Shown: positions 1-8,526 of the stretch, piece after piece
How the letters are laid out: every line of letters starts with the position of its first letter
Position numbering within the stretch: the stretch's first letter is position 1
From: Rhizosaccharibacter radicis
GTDB taxonomy: Bacteria; Pseudomonadota; Alphaproteobacteria; Acetobacterales; Acetobacteraceae
Assembly (NCBI GenBank): GCA_024508355.1
Contig: JAMZEJ010000007.1
Coordinates: forward strand, 240,570-304,569
DNA length: 64,000 bases
Direction of reading: 5' to 3'
The notes under the pieces: generated by a model
What the model was told of the DNA's origin: nothing
Databases searched by the model: none
The model's input: only the letters and a program-made list of their open reading frames with translations
Position numbers and translations under genes: made by a program

Positions 1-268
1 GCCGCCGGCCGCGCGGCGATCGGGCCGGAGGTCGGACCCAGGCTCCGGCGCCATCGGCTGCCCCACGGGAGACCGGGCGATGACGCACACCGGGCGGTCC
101 CCGGCGGCGCCGGAAGCTGACCCCCCGGGGCGTGTCCGCCGACCCGCCAGCGCCATCCGGTGTCGATGGGATGCGTCTGCCCGGTAGGCGGCGGGTATGG
201 CTGGCGCGTTCCGACGCAAGCGTTTCCGGTGCCCAGATCATCGGCGCCCGGGCCGTCCTCGTCGCGGC
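1..268. other. no gene called at left edge
   Basis: Open frames exist on both strands, but none has a recognisable product or a start inside the window. A plus-strand frame open from the edge stops at 118-120 and reads as Arg/Gly/Pro-rich sequence typical of antisense or noncoding GC-rich DNA. This stretch lies downstream of the minus-strand carotenoid operon. No terminator hairpin with a T-run was seen. Confidence 0.4.
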
Positions 269-1549
269 TCAGGCGGCGCTGTAGCGTCGCCCGCGCCAGG
301 TGCTGGGACGGCCGCGCCTCGCGCGCCACAAGGCGGCCCATTGCACGCCCAGCAGGCCGGCGACGCCGAACGGATGCAGCACCGCGCCGCGCAGGCTCTG
401 GCGGAAGCGGCCGGCCAGCAGCATCCTCAGGCCGAGATTCATCGCCAGCGCGGCCCTCGCGGGGGCGCTCGGCGCCAGGACGCACAGCAGGAAGGGCAGC
501 ACATGCCCCCCGCCCAGCAGCACGGTCCAGACCGGCAGCGCCCGGGGGGTGGCCATCCCCTCGGTGGCGTTCTTGGTCAGCCCTTCCCATAGCGGCGCCG
601 CGCCCTCGTACATCCGCACCCGGGCCATCGGCGTCGCGTCGAACAGGGCGGTGCGGAACCCCCGCTTCCGGAAGGCGCGCGGCAGGGTGAGGCCGTCATG
701 CAGCGAGCGCCGGATCGCGGCATGGCCGCCCACCGCGCGATAGGCGCCGCGCCTGGCCACGAAGAGTTGCCCGCAGCCGGCGGCGAAGGCCGGGTCCAAC
801 CCGTCCCGGTCCAGGATCGCGGGGCGATAGCCCATCAACAGCAGATGGATCAGCGGCAGCAACAGCCGCTCGCTCCAGGAGCGGGTGACCTGGTGCGGGA
901 AGCCGCTGGCCAGCGCCACCGCCGGATGCCGTTCCATGAAGGCCGCCAGCCGCGACAGCGCGTCGGGTTCCAGCCGGACATCGGCATCCACGAACACCAG
1001 CAGGGGATGTCGCGCCCTTTCCCCCAGCACCGAGCAGGCATGCTGCTTGCCGGACCATCCGCGCGGCAGCGGTCCGCCGCGCAGCACCCGGAGGCGGTCG
1101 TCCTCGATCGAGGCCAGGATGTCGGGCGTGCGGTCGGTGGAGCCGTCGTCGAGCACCAGCAGCTCCAGCTCGACGTCCGAGCTGTTCAGCACGCAGCGCA
1201 CGGCGTCGCCGATGTTGTTTTCCTCGTCGCGGGCGGGGATCAGCACGCTGAGCCGGGGGCGCCGGCCGCCCGGTTCGGCCCGGGGCGGCGGCCGGAGCGT
1301 CGACAGGTTCAGCAGCGCCATCCCCAGCGGAAGCGCCGCCAGCAGCAGCGACGCCCAGCCGATGGCGAACGCCGTTCCGGAACCTGAGGAGACCGCGGGA
1401 AGCGGGGAACCGCCTCCCGCAGGGAGGGCCGGCGGCACGGGCGCGATCCGGAGGGCGGAGCGCCCCGCCGCCGGGGCGGGCGGGGCACCATCGGGATGGC
1501 GGTGCTGCAACCGGTCATCCGTGAAAAGGCGTTTCATCGTCCTCATCAT
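269..1549 (-). CDS. membrane glycosyltransferase family 2, CrtQ-like
   Basis: Likely transfers a sugar to a carotenoid (C30 type) at the cytoplasmic membrane. A hydrophobic segment (about residues 59-83) is followed by a GT-A fold: SVLIPARDEENN near 101-112, LDDGS near 133-137 and the metal-binding DAD at 188-190. Further hydrophobic segments lie in the C-terminal quarter. A conserved RMYEGAAPLWEG-type segment resembles CrtQ-like enzymes. It is the last gene of a four-gene minus-strand operon after an acyltransferase and two phytoene-desaturase-like enzymes, the same set that makes glycosylated, acylated C30 carotenoids in other bacteria. The start is uncertain: three Met codons lie within the first five residues, and the first 55 residues are low-complexity Pro/Ala/Gly, so a later start is possible. 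Product assignment is from family and context; the exact acceptor is inference. Confidence 0.8.
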   Translation of the reverse strand: MMRTMKRLFTDDRLQHRHPDGAPPAPAAGRSALRIAPVPPALPAGGGSPLPAVSSGSGTAFAIGWASLLLAALPLGMALLNLSTLRPPPRAEPGGRRPRLSVLIPARDEENNIGDAVRCVLNSSDVELELLVLDDGSTDRTPDILASIEDDRLRVLRGGPLPRGWSGKQHACSVLGERARHPLLVFVDADVRLEPDALSRLAAFMERHPAVALASGFPHQVTRSWSERLLLPLIHLLLMGYRPAILDRDGLDPAFAAGCGQLFVARRGAYRAVGGHAAIRRSLHDGLTLPRAFRKRGFRTALFDATPMARVRMYEGAAPLWEGLTKNATEGMATPRALPVWTVLLGGGHVLPFLLCVLAPSAPARAALAMNLGLRMLLAGRFRQSLRGAVLHPFGVAGLLGVQWAALWRARRGRPSTWRGRRYSAA

Positions 1550-1649
1550 ATATCAGGGGTGGAAAATCGGCTCGCCCCGTCTCCCATCGTCGCGAAACGC
1601 GCCCGCGCGGGCGACGCCGTCGAAGGCCGGCGTCCGAACAGGTTCCCCG

Positions 1650-2621
1650 TCAGTCCTCCGCCTCGTGCGAGCGCCGGAACCGTTCGCCGCGTAGACGGGC
1701 GCCGGCGGCGCGATAAAGGTCGTAGATGCCGCCCACGCCGGACCGGCCGCCGAGCAGGCGGGTGAACCGCGCCGGATCACGGGCGCGGGCGTCCTGCGCC
1801 AGGCGATCCATGGTGGCTTCGAGCGCGCCCTCCAGCCGCGCGGTCCAGTCCGACGGGCGCGGCGCCCGCCCTTCCCCGGCCGTGCCGCCGGGGATCGGCT
1901 CGCCGAACCGCACCAGGATCTCCGGGCGGCTCTCGTTCCAGAACACGTATTCGATCGCCATCGGCAGCATCAGGATCTCGGACGACAGGGCCGCGAGATG
2001 ACCGATGCCCGGACGCAGCCGCAACGGTCGCTGGCGCGGATCGGTGAAGGCGCCCTCGGCCGTCACCCATAGCATGGCGCGGCCGCCCGCCCCTCCCTGA
2101 TGCGCCAGCACCGCCCGCGAGACCCGGAGGAATCGTCGCGCCCCGGCCGCGCTGTTCAGGTCGATCCCGAAGATGCCCAGGCGTTTGAACACGCCGTATC
2201 GTTCCAGCGCCGCCGCATCCATCGGACCGAAGCCGGGACGGCCGCGGAAGCACCGGTCGGCCAGCAGCATGAACAACAGCGGGTCCCACCAGGACGGGTG
2301 GTTGCTGAACACCACCACCGGCCGGTCGCGCGGGATCGCGGCCGGCATCGTGCCGGACAGCCGCACGGCGCGGAACTGCCGGGGCAGGGTGAGGCGGATA
2401 TAGGAGCCGAACACCCGGAACATCCGCTCCGAGCGCATCGCCACCACGGCGGCGGCCTCGTCGCGAACCGCTCCCGGCGTCGGAAAGGCCGCTCCGTTTC
2501 GTTGCCGGGGGGTGGGAGCGCCGGGCACCAGGGGGAGGGCGCCCGCGGTGGGCGCCGGCGGGGGAGCCGGAAGTGAGGCTCCGCCCGGCGGAGCGACGGG
2601 GTCCCGCAGGTCCTGCGACAC
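1650..2621 (-). CDS. lysophospholipid-acyltransferase-like protein (CrtO-type role)
   Basis: A PlsC-type acyltransferase, 323 residues. The HX4D catalytic motif is visible as HPSWWD at about residues 108-113, after VVVFSN. A second motif, TAEGAFTDP, supplies the conserved EG pair. The N-terminal 60 residues are Pro/Ala-rich without predicted structure, so the true start may be later. It begins 22 bp after the preceding desaturase stop and precedes the glycosyltransferase, so it is probably cotranscribed. In staphyloxanthin-type pathways an acyltransferase (CrtO) esterifies the sugar of a glycosylated carotenoid. The same role here is inferred from context, because PlsC-family members also act on ordinary lipids. 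Confidence 0.8.
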   Translation of the reverse strand: MSQDLRDPVAPPGGASLPAPPPAPTAGALPLVPGAPTPRQRNGAAFPTPGAVRDEAAAVVAMRSERMFRVFGSYIRLTLPRQFRAVRLSGTMPAAIPRDRPVVVFSNHPSWWDPLLFMLLADRCFRGRPGFGPMDAAALERYGVFKRLGIFGIDLNSAAGARRFLRVSRAVLAHQGGAGGRAMLWVTAEGAFTDPRQRPLRLRPGIGHLAALSSEILMLPMAIEYVFWNESRPEILVRFGEPIPGGTAGEGRAPRPSDWTARLEGALEATMDRLAQDARARDPARFTRLLGGRSGVGGIYDLYRAAGARLRGERFRRSHEAED

Positions 2622-2643
2622 GGGAGGCGTTCCTTCGCCGTCC

Positions 2644-4179
2644 TCAGGCGCTGCGCCGCAGCTCGCCGCTGTTGGACCGGCGATCCCCGTCCAGGCTGTC
2701 GGCGGCGATCCAGCCGCTCATCATCACCATGGGCATGCCCGCTCCCGGATGCGCCGCGCCGCCGGCGAGATAAAGCCCGGGCAGCTCGCGCGACCGGTTG
2801 CCCGGCTTGAACGCGCCGTTGAAGCGGCCGTGGCTGGCGAGGCCGTAGATGGCGCCGTCGAGCACGCGGTAGCGGTTGTGGATGTCCACGGGCGTCAGCA
2901 CGCGCTCGCAGCGGATGCGGTCCTCGAGGCCCCGCATGCCGGCGGTGCGGGCCAGCTTGTCGAAGATCACCTTCCGGTAGCGTGGCAGCATCTCGTTCCA
3001 GTCGTGGTGCGGCCGCAGATAGGGGGTGTGCACCAGGATATAGAGCGCCTCCCCGCCCGGAGGGGCGACGCCCGGCTCGGTGACGGACGGGGCGGCGATG
3101 TAGCAGGTCGGGTCCGGCGCCAGGCCGCCCTTGCGGTAGATGTGGTCGAACTCCTCTTCCGCGTCGCGCGAGAACACGAAGTCGTGGTGGAGGAGCTGAT
3201 CGTAGCCGCGGTCGAGCCCGAGATAGAACACCACGCCGGAACAGGCGGGTTCGCGCTTGCGCCAGCGCTTGTCGAAGGTTCGGGCTTCCGCGCTGCCGCC
3301 CAGCAACTCGCGATAGGTGCGCACGCTATCCATGTTGGACACCACGGCCGACAGCGGCACGGTCTCGCCGCGCGTGGTCTCGATGCCGCTGGCGCGGCCG
3401 CCGCGCATGGCGATGCGGGCGATGTCCGTATTCGTCCGGAACTCGACGCCGAGCCGCTCCGCCAGCGCCGTCAGCGCTTCCGGCACCGCGCGGGTGCCGC
3501 CGATCGGGTACCACACGCCTTCGTCGGTCTGCATGTGGGCGATGCCGCATAGCACGGCGGGCGAGAGATAGGGCGACGAGCCGACATACTGGGTGAAATG
3601 GTCGAGCATCTGCGCCACCCGGGGATCGGGCACGCGCTTGCGGATCTGCCGGGCCACCGTGGAACCCATGCGCAGGCTCAGCACGTCGCGCAGCGTGTCG
3701 AGGTCGGTGTTCTTCTTGATGTCGAGCGTATCGCCGATATCCTCGACCGATCGCCAGAAGAAGAACTTGCGGCTCACCTCGTTGAGCTTCTCGCTCATGG
3801 CGATGAAGCGCTCGTAGCCGTCGGCCGAGCCCGGCGCGTAGCCCTTCAGCCGCAGCGCCATCGCCGACACTTCCTGGTCGAGGTCGAGCACGGAGCCGTC
3901 CTCGAAGAAGCAGCGCCATTGCGGGTCGAGCCGGCGCATGTCGAGATGGTCGGACATGCGCTCCCCCGCCTCGGCGAAGATGCGCTCGAGCACGGACGGC
4001 ACGGTGAGGATGGTCGGGCCCATGTCGAAGCGGAAGCCCGCCTCCTCGTGCACCGCCGCCTTGCCGCCGAGCCACTCGTTCTTCTCGAACAGCACCACCT
4101 TGTGACCGCGCGCGGCCAGGGTGCAGGCGGCCGCTAGGCCGCCGAGCCCGCCGCCGATGATTCCGACCGGATCGCTCAT
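2644..4179 (-). CDS. phytoene/diapophytoene desaturase-family oxidoreductase (second copy)
   Basis: FAD-dependent carotenoid desaturase or oxidase, 511 residues, close to the usual 490-510. The dinucleotide-binding motif GGGLGG lies at residues 9-14, followed by the acidic residue E32 and LGGK at 37-40. The C-terminal flavin motif GLYLAGGAAHPGAG is intact. The start at 4179 overlaps the stop of the upstream desaturase as ATGA, indicating translational coupling; longer upstream frames only read through that gene. With its paralogue it probably handles successive desaturation or oxidation steps of a C30 (squalene-derived) backbone. Which one is CrtN-like (desaturase) and which CrtP-like (terminal oxidase) cannot be decided here. 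Confidence 0.85.
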   Translation of the reverse strand: MSDPVGIIGGGLGGLAAACTLAARGHKVVLFEKNEWLGGKAAVHEEAGFRFDMGPTILTVPSVLERIFAEAGERMSDHLDMRRLDPQWRCFFEDGSVLDLDQEVSAMALRLKGYAPGSADGYERFIAMSEKLNEVSRKFFFWRSVEDIGDTLDIKKNTDLDTLRDVLSLRMGSTVARQIRKRVPDPRVAQMLDHFTQYVGSSPYLSPAVLCGIAHMQTDEGVWYPIGGTRAVPEALTALAERLGVEFRTNTDIARIAMRGGRASGIETTRGETVPLSAVVSNMDSVRTYRELLGGSAEARTFDKRWRKREPACSGVVFYLGLDRGYDQLLHHDFVFSRDAEEEFDHIYRKGGLAPDPTCYIAAPSVTEPGVAPPGGEALYILVHTPYLRPHHDWNEMLPRYRKVIFDKLARTAGMRGLEDRIRCERVLTPVDIHNRYRVLDGAIYGLASHGRFNGAFKPGNRSRELPGLYLAGGAAHPGAGMPMVMMSGWIAADSLDGDRRSNSGELRRSA

Positions 4180-5828
4180 GCCGTTTCCCCCGCCTGTTGC
4201 CGTCCCGCGGCGGCCGGTCGCCCGGCGGTTGCTTGCTGGTCGTTGGCGGCGCTGCCGAAGCCGTCGCCGAGCACGTTCCGCTCCGGCGCGTCCGCCGTGC
4301 CGTTCCATTCCATGCCGGTGCCGATCGGGCGCAGGCCCAGATCCTGCGCCAGCAGGGATGCGCTGATGCGCGCGCCTTCGAAGATTACGGGCAGTCCGCT
4401 GCCCGGGTGGGTGCCGCCGCCCACCAGATACATGTTGCGCACGTCCTCGAAGCGATTGTGCGGCCGGAAGTTCAGCATCTGCCCGAGATTGTGCGCGAGG
4501 TTGAACACCGCGCCCCGATGCACGTCGAGATCGGCCTCCCAATCGTCGGGAGTCATCACCTTCTCGAAGACGATGCGCTCCTCGATGTCGGGCAGCCCGC
4601 TGCGCTTCAGCCGTTCCATCACGAGCGCGCGGTAGCGGGCGCGCTCCGCGTCGGTCCAGTCGGTGCCGCCGGGACGGTTGTGGCCGACCGGCACCAGCAC
4701 GTAGAGCGTGGAATGGTCGGGTGGCGCCAGGGCGGGATCGGTGATGCAGGCGTTCTGCATGTAGAAGGAGGGCTCGCCCGGCGGCGCGCGCCCCTCCTCG
4801 ATCTCGCGCAGGTTCTGCTCGTATTCGCGCGACAGCACCACCGTGTGGTGGGCGAGGCCGTCCAGGCGGCCGCGCACGCCCAGGTAGAGCATGAAGGTGG
4901 AACAGGAAAGCTTGGCTGTGCCGACGCGCTTGTCGCGCCAGCGGCGGCGCCCCGCGTCCGGCAGCAGCGTCGTCATGGCCCGCAGGAAGTCGGCGTTCAG
5001 CACCACCGCGTCGGACCGGGTCTCGCCCAGATCGGTGCGCACGCCGGTCGCGCGGCGGTTCTCCGTCAGGATCTCGCGTACCGGCTCGTTCATGCGGAAA
5101 CGCACGCCGGCCTGCCGCGCCACATCCGCCATCGCCCGCATCACCGCTCCGTGGCCGCCACGGGGGTGGAAGATGCCGAACTCGTATTCCATGAAGGCGA
5201 GGATGGTGAACAGGCTGGGGCAGCGGTACGGCGACATCCCCAGGTACTTGCTCTGGAACGAGAACGCGAGGCGGACGCGCGGATCGCTGAAGAAGTGCCC
5301 CAGGTCGGCGTCCACCGACCGCTGCGGCCGCAGCAGCGGCAGCGCGCGCAGCATGTCCGGCCGGAACACGTCCAGCAGCGAGTTGAAGGGGCGTTCCAGC
5401 ACCGGGCGGAACGCCGCGAGCTTGCGACGGCTGTCGGCCAGGAAGTCCGGTATGCGTTCGGCGTCACGCGGCGACAACCGCGCCACCTCCCGCTGAAGGC
5501 GGGGAATGTCGCTGGACGCCGACAGGCGGGCGCCGTCGCCGAACAACAGGTCGTAATGGGTGCCGAGGCGGATCAGCTCGACATGGTCTTCCAGGCGGCG
5601 GCCGAGGCTGCTGAAGATGTCGGCCAGCACCCGCGGATACAGGAAGAAGGTGGGGCCGATGTCGAAATGGAACCGCCCGTGCGGGGTGTTGGCGTCGATG
5701 GTGCCGCTGCGGCCGCCCACCTGGGCGTGACGCTCGAACACCGTGACATCGGCGCCGGCCCCCGCGAGCAACATGGCGGCCGCGAGGCCGCCCGGGCCTG
5801 CTCCGATGATCGAGACCGAGCGTGTCAT
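4176..5828 (-). CDS. diapophytoene desaturase-family oxidoreductase (CrtN/CrtP type)
   Basis: First gene of the carotenoid operon, 550 residues. The FAD motif GAGPGG is at residues 9-14 with E32 and VGGRSG at about 37-42. The C-terminal YLVGGGTHPGSG motif is present near residue 487. About 45 residues of Ala/Gly/Gln-rich tail follow the catalytic fold, longer than typical family members (about 500). Squalene- or diapophytoene-acting desaturases such as CrtN belong to this family. No CrtM/CrtB-type synthase is in the cluster, so the substrate must come from elsewhere, for example the squalene made by HpnCDE. The stop overlaps the next start (ATGA). Its own start overlaps a possible short upstream ORF. 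Confidence 0.85.
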   Translation of the reverse strand: MTRSVSIIGAGPGGLAAAMLLAGAGADVTVFERHAQVGGRSGTIDANTPHGRFHFDIGPTFFLYPRVLADIFSSLGRRLEDHVELIRLGTHYDLLFGDGARLSASSDIPRLQREVARLSPRDAERIPDFLADSRRKLAAFRPVLERPFNSLLDVFRPDMLRALPLLRPQRSVDADLGHFFSDPRVRLAFSFQSKYLGMSPYRCPSLFTILAFMEYEFGIFHPRGGHGAVMRAMADVARQAGVRFRMNEPVREILTENRRATGVRTDLGETRSDAVVLNADFLRAMTTLLPDAGRRRWRDKRVGTAKLSCSTFMLYLGVRGRLDGLAHHTVVLSREYEQNLREIEEGRAPPGEPSFYMQNACITDPALAPPDHSTLYVLVPVGHNRPGGTDWTDAERARYRALVMERLKRSGLPDIEERIVFEKVMTPDDWEADLDVHRGAVFNLAHNLGQMLNFRPHNRFEDVRNMYLVGGGTHPGSGLPVIFEGARISASLLAQDLGLRPIGTGMEWNGTADAPERNVLGDGFGSAANDQQATAGRPAAAGRQQAGETA

Positions 5829-5908
5829 GCGCGGAGCACGTTACACGCTTCCCCGAACCGGGAAAGGGCGCGGACCCCCACGAAGTCGTTGATCTTTCGT
5901 GGGCTCAT
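5825..5908 (-). CDS. possible 27-residue leader ORF coupled to the carotenoid operon
   Basis: A 27-codon frame begins MSPRKINDFVG and ends LRA, with its TGA overlapping the ATG of the first desaturase (ATGA). An AAGGGAG Shine-Dalgarno-like stretch lies about 10 nt before its ATG. It contains the inverted repeat at 5877-5903. The tight coupling hints at a real leader peptide, but the length is small enough to arise by chance. No homologue is known to me. Confidence 0.3.
   Translation of the reverse strand: MSPRKINDFVGVRALSRFGEACNVLRA
5877..5903. promoter_or_regulatory. 8-bp perfect inverted repeat upstream of carotenoid operon
   Basis: CCCACGAA and TTCGTGGG are separated by 11 nt, 49-75 bp before the first desaturase start. 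It could be an operator half-site pair or an RNA hairpin in the leader. No T-run follows on either strand, so a simple terminator is unlikely. Confidence 0.4.
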
Positions 5909-6425
5909 TGCGCGATGTTCTCCCTTCCGCGGAATGGATACGGCGATCGGGCGGTCGCGGATGAGCCCGGCCGCGCCGCTTCCGGCGGTGATCTCCGGGC
6001 ATGGCGGGGACCGGGCGGCACGATCATGGCCCTCCCGGCGCGGTTGGAGGCGTGAGCTGCGGCGATGACGCTTCGTCATGGAGCGGGCCCGGACGGGGCC
6101 TGGAGCCCGCCCGCCGCGCATGGCCTCCGATCCGGCGGAAGGAGAACGGCCGGATGAGTTGGGTGCGGCGGCCTTCTACCCCTGGCCCGGCGCCGGAAAC
6201 CCGGCGGGGGTTCCCCGCGCGAGGCGGCTGGAATGAGCGGGGCCAGGGCGCCGAGCCTCGTGATGCTGACCTGCCTTCCGCCTCGTTCACGCCAGCAACT
6301 CTGGCCGCTCCGGTCCAGGCGAACTAGGTAGGAAGGAACCGTGCCGTGGAAGCGCGGCCGGGGGCATCCAGGCGGGTGCCCGGCGGTCGCGAGCCGGGGG
6401 CGCGACCTTGTGGAGGTGTTCCGCG
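5909..6425. other. divergent intergenic region between carotenoid operon and nadE
   Basis: No convincing gene. Both flanking transcription units start outward from here, so both promoters should lie within it. I could not pick out a clear -35/-10 pair. The only strong element at the nadE end is a GGAGGT ribosome-binding site at 6412-6417. Confidence 0.5.
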
Positions 6426-8486
6426 ATGGAATTCCGCTCGATCTACCGGCACGGCTTCGCCCGCGTCGCCGCCTGCACGGTGCCCGTGGTTCTCGGGGAC
6501 CCGGATCGCAATGCCGCGGTCGTGGCCGACGTGGCCGCCGATCTGGGCGCGCGCGGCGTGGCGCTGGCGGTGTTTCCCGAACTCGGCCTGTCGGGCTACG
6601 CGATCGACGATCTCCGCCAGCAGGACGCACTGCTGGACGCGGTGGAGATCGCGATCGAGGCCCTGGCCGAACGGTCGCGGGACATCCTGCCGCTGCTGCT
6701 GGTGGGCGCGCCGCTCCGGCATCACGACGCCCTGTTCAACGCGGCGGTGGCGATCCATCGCGGCCGGGTGCTGGGGGTGGTGCCCAAGAGCTTCCTCCCC
6801 AACTACCGCGAATTCTACGAGCAGCGTCATTTCTCCCCCGGCGTCGGCCGGCGGGGCGAGCTGATCAGGTTGCGGAGCGGGGAGGTGCCGTTCGGCACCG
6901 ACCTGCTGTTCGAGGCCGAGGACCTGCCGGGCTTCGTCGTGGCGGCCGAGATCTGCGAGGATGTCTGGGTGCCGATGCCCCCGTCCGGCGCCGCGGTGCT
7001 GGCGGGCGCCACGGTGGTGGGCAACCTGTCGGCGTCCAACATCACCGTGGGCAAGGCCGACACCCGCCGCCTGCTCTGCCAGGCCCAGTCGGGCCGCAGC
7101 ATCTGCGCCTACCTGTATGCCGCCGCCGGCGAGGGCGAATCGACCACCGACCTCGCCTGGGACGGCCAGGCCTTCGTGTTCGAGAACGGCACCCTCCTGC
7201 GGGCCACCGAACGATTCCCGACCGGGGTGCGCGCGGCCGTGGCCGATATCGATCTCGACCTGCTGCGGCAGGAACGGATGCGCACCACGAGCTTCGAGCA
7301 GAACCGCGCGGCCGCCGGGGTGTTGCCGGCAGAATACCGCCACGTCCGCTTCCGGTCCGGGCCGCCGGACGGCGACATCGGCTTCGAGCGCAGGGTGGAG
7401 CGTTTCCCCTTCGTGCCGTCCGACCCGTCCCGCCTCGAGCAGGACTGCTTCGAGGCCTACAACATCCAGGTCGCCGCCCTGGTGCAGAGGCTGCGCGCCA
7501 CCGGCACCCGGCGCATGGTGATCGGCATCTCCGGCGGGCTGGATTCGACCCAGGCCCTGATCGTGGCGGCGCGCGCCGCGGACGAGCTCCAGCTCGGGCG
7601 CGAGGCGATCCTCGGCTACACCATGCCGGGCTTCGGCACGAGCGCCGGCACCAGAAGCAACGCCCACGCGCTGATGGACGCGCTGGGCATCCGGGCGTCC
7701 GAGCTGGATATCAGGCCCACCGCGGCCCTGATGCTGGAAAACATGGACCATCCGTTCGGCCGGGGCGAGCCGGTCTATGACGTGACGTTCGAGAACGTGC
7801 AGGCGGGGCTGCGCACCGACTATCTGTTCCGGCTGGCCAACCAGAACGACGCGATCGTGATCGGCACCGGCGACCTGAGCGAGCTGGCGCTCGGCTGGTG
7901 CACCTACGGCGTGGGCGACCAGATGTCGCATTACAACGTGAACGCCGGCCTGCCGAAGACGCTGATCCAGCACCTGATCCGCTGGGTCATCTCCTCGAAC
8001 CGCTTCGACCGCCCCGTGCTCGACACCCTGCAGGCAATCCTGGACACGGAAATCTCGCCCGAGCTGGTGCCGGCGGCGGAAGGCGAGGTGCTCCAAAGCA
8101 CCGAGAACAAGATCGGCCCCTACGCGCTGCAGGATTTCACCCTGTTCCACCTGCTGCGCTTCGGCTTCCGCCCGTCCAAGGTGGCGTTTCTGGCGCTGCA
8201 GGCGTGGGAGGATGCGGAACGGGGCTTCTGGCCGCCCGGCTTCCCGCAGGCGCGCCGGCGCTCCTACGATCTCGACGAGATCCGGCATTGGATGACGGTG
8301 TTCCTGCGCCGCTTCTTCCAGTTCAGCCAGTTCAAGCGTTCCGCCATGCCCAACGGCCCCAAGATCAGCGACGGGGGCGCCCTGTCGCCGCGCGGCGACT
8401 GGCGGGCGCCATCGGACGGCAGCGCGCGGGCGTGGCTGGAGGAGCTGGAACGCGAGGTGCCGCGCGCAGCGGGCGGGAGCGCATGA
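6426..8486 (+). CDS. nadE: glutamine-dependent NAD+ synthetase
   Basis: Makes NAD+ from nicotinic acid adenine dinucleotide, ATP and glutamine in the cytoplasm. The protein has 686 residues, matching the long two-domain type (about 680). The N-terminal nitrilase-fold glutaminase shows the Glu-Lys-Cys triad in FPELGLSGY, VPKSFLPNYREF and AEICEDVW. The C-terminal synthetase shows the ATP-binding motif GISGGLDST. ATG at 6426 is chosen over an upstream ATG at 6408 because GGAGGT lies 8 nt before it, and MEFRSIYRHGF matches the family start. It stands alone, followed 40 bp later by a GT61 gene. Confidence 0.96.
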   Translation: MEFRSIYRHGFARVAACTVPVVLGDPDRNAAVVADVAADLGARGVALAVFPELGLSGYAIDDLRQQDALLDAVEIAIEALAERSRDILPLLLVGAPLRHHDALFNAAVAIHRGRVLGVVPKSFLPNYREFYEQRHFSPGVGRRGELIRLRSGEVPFGTDLLFEAEDLPGFVVAAEICEDVWVPMPPSGAAVLAGATVVGNLSASNITVGKADTRRLLCQAQSGRSICAYLYAAAGEGESTTDLAWDGQAFVFENGTLLRATERFPTGVRAAVADIDLDLLRQERMRTTSFEQNRAAAGVLPAEYRHVRFRSGPPDGDIGFERRVERFPFVPSDPSRLEQDCFEAYNIQVAALVQRLRATGTRRMVIGISGGLDSTQALIVAARAADELQLGREAILGYTMPGFGTSAGTRSNAHALMDALGIRASELDIRPTAALMLENMDHPFGRGEPVYDVTFENVQAGLRTDYLFRLANQNDAIVIGTGDLSELALGWCTYGVGDQMSHYNVNAGLPKTLIQHLIRWVISSNRFDRPVLDTLQAILDTEISPELVPAAEGEVLQSTENKIGPYALQDFTLFHLLRFGFRPSKVAFLALQAWEDAERGFWPPGFPQARRRSYDLDEIRHWMTVFLRRFFQFSQFKRSAMPNGPKISDGGALSPRGDWRAPSDGSARAWLEELEREVPRAAGGSA

Positions 8487-8526
8487 CGGCGCGCCGCCCG
8501 CGAAGGCTCCGGCCGCGCGGGCGTCG

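Noticed and set aside
6324..8288. A 654-codon minus-strand frame
   Set aside because: It is antisense to nadE and has Arg/His/Gln-rich composition typical of high-GC shadow frames.
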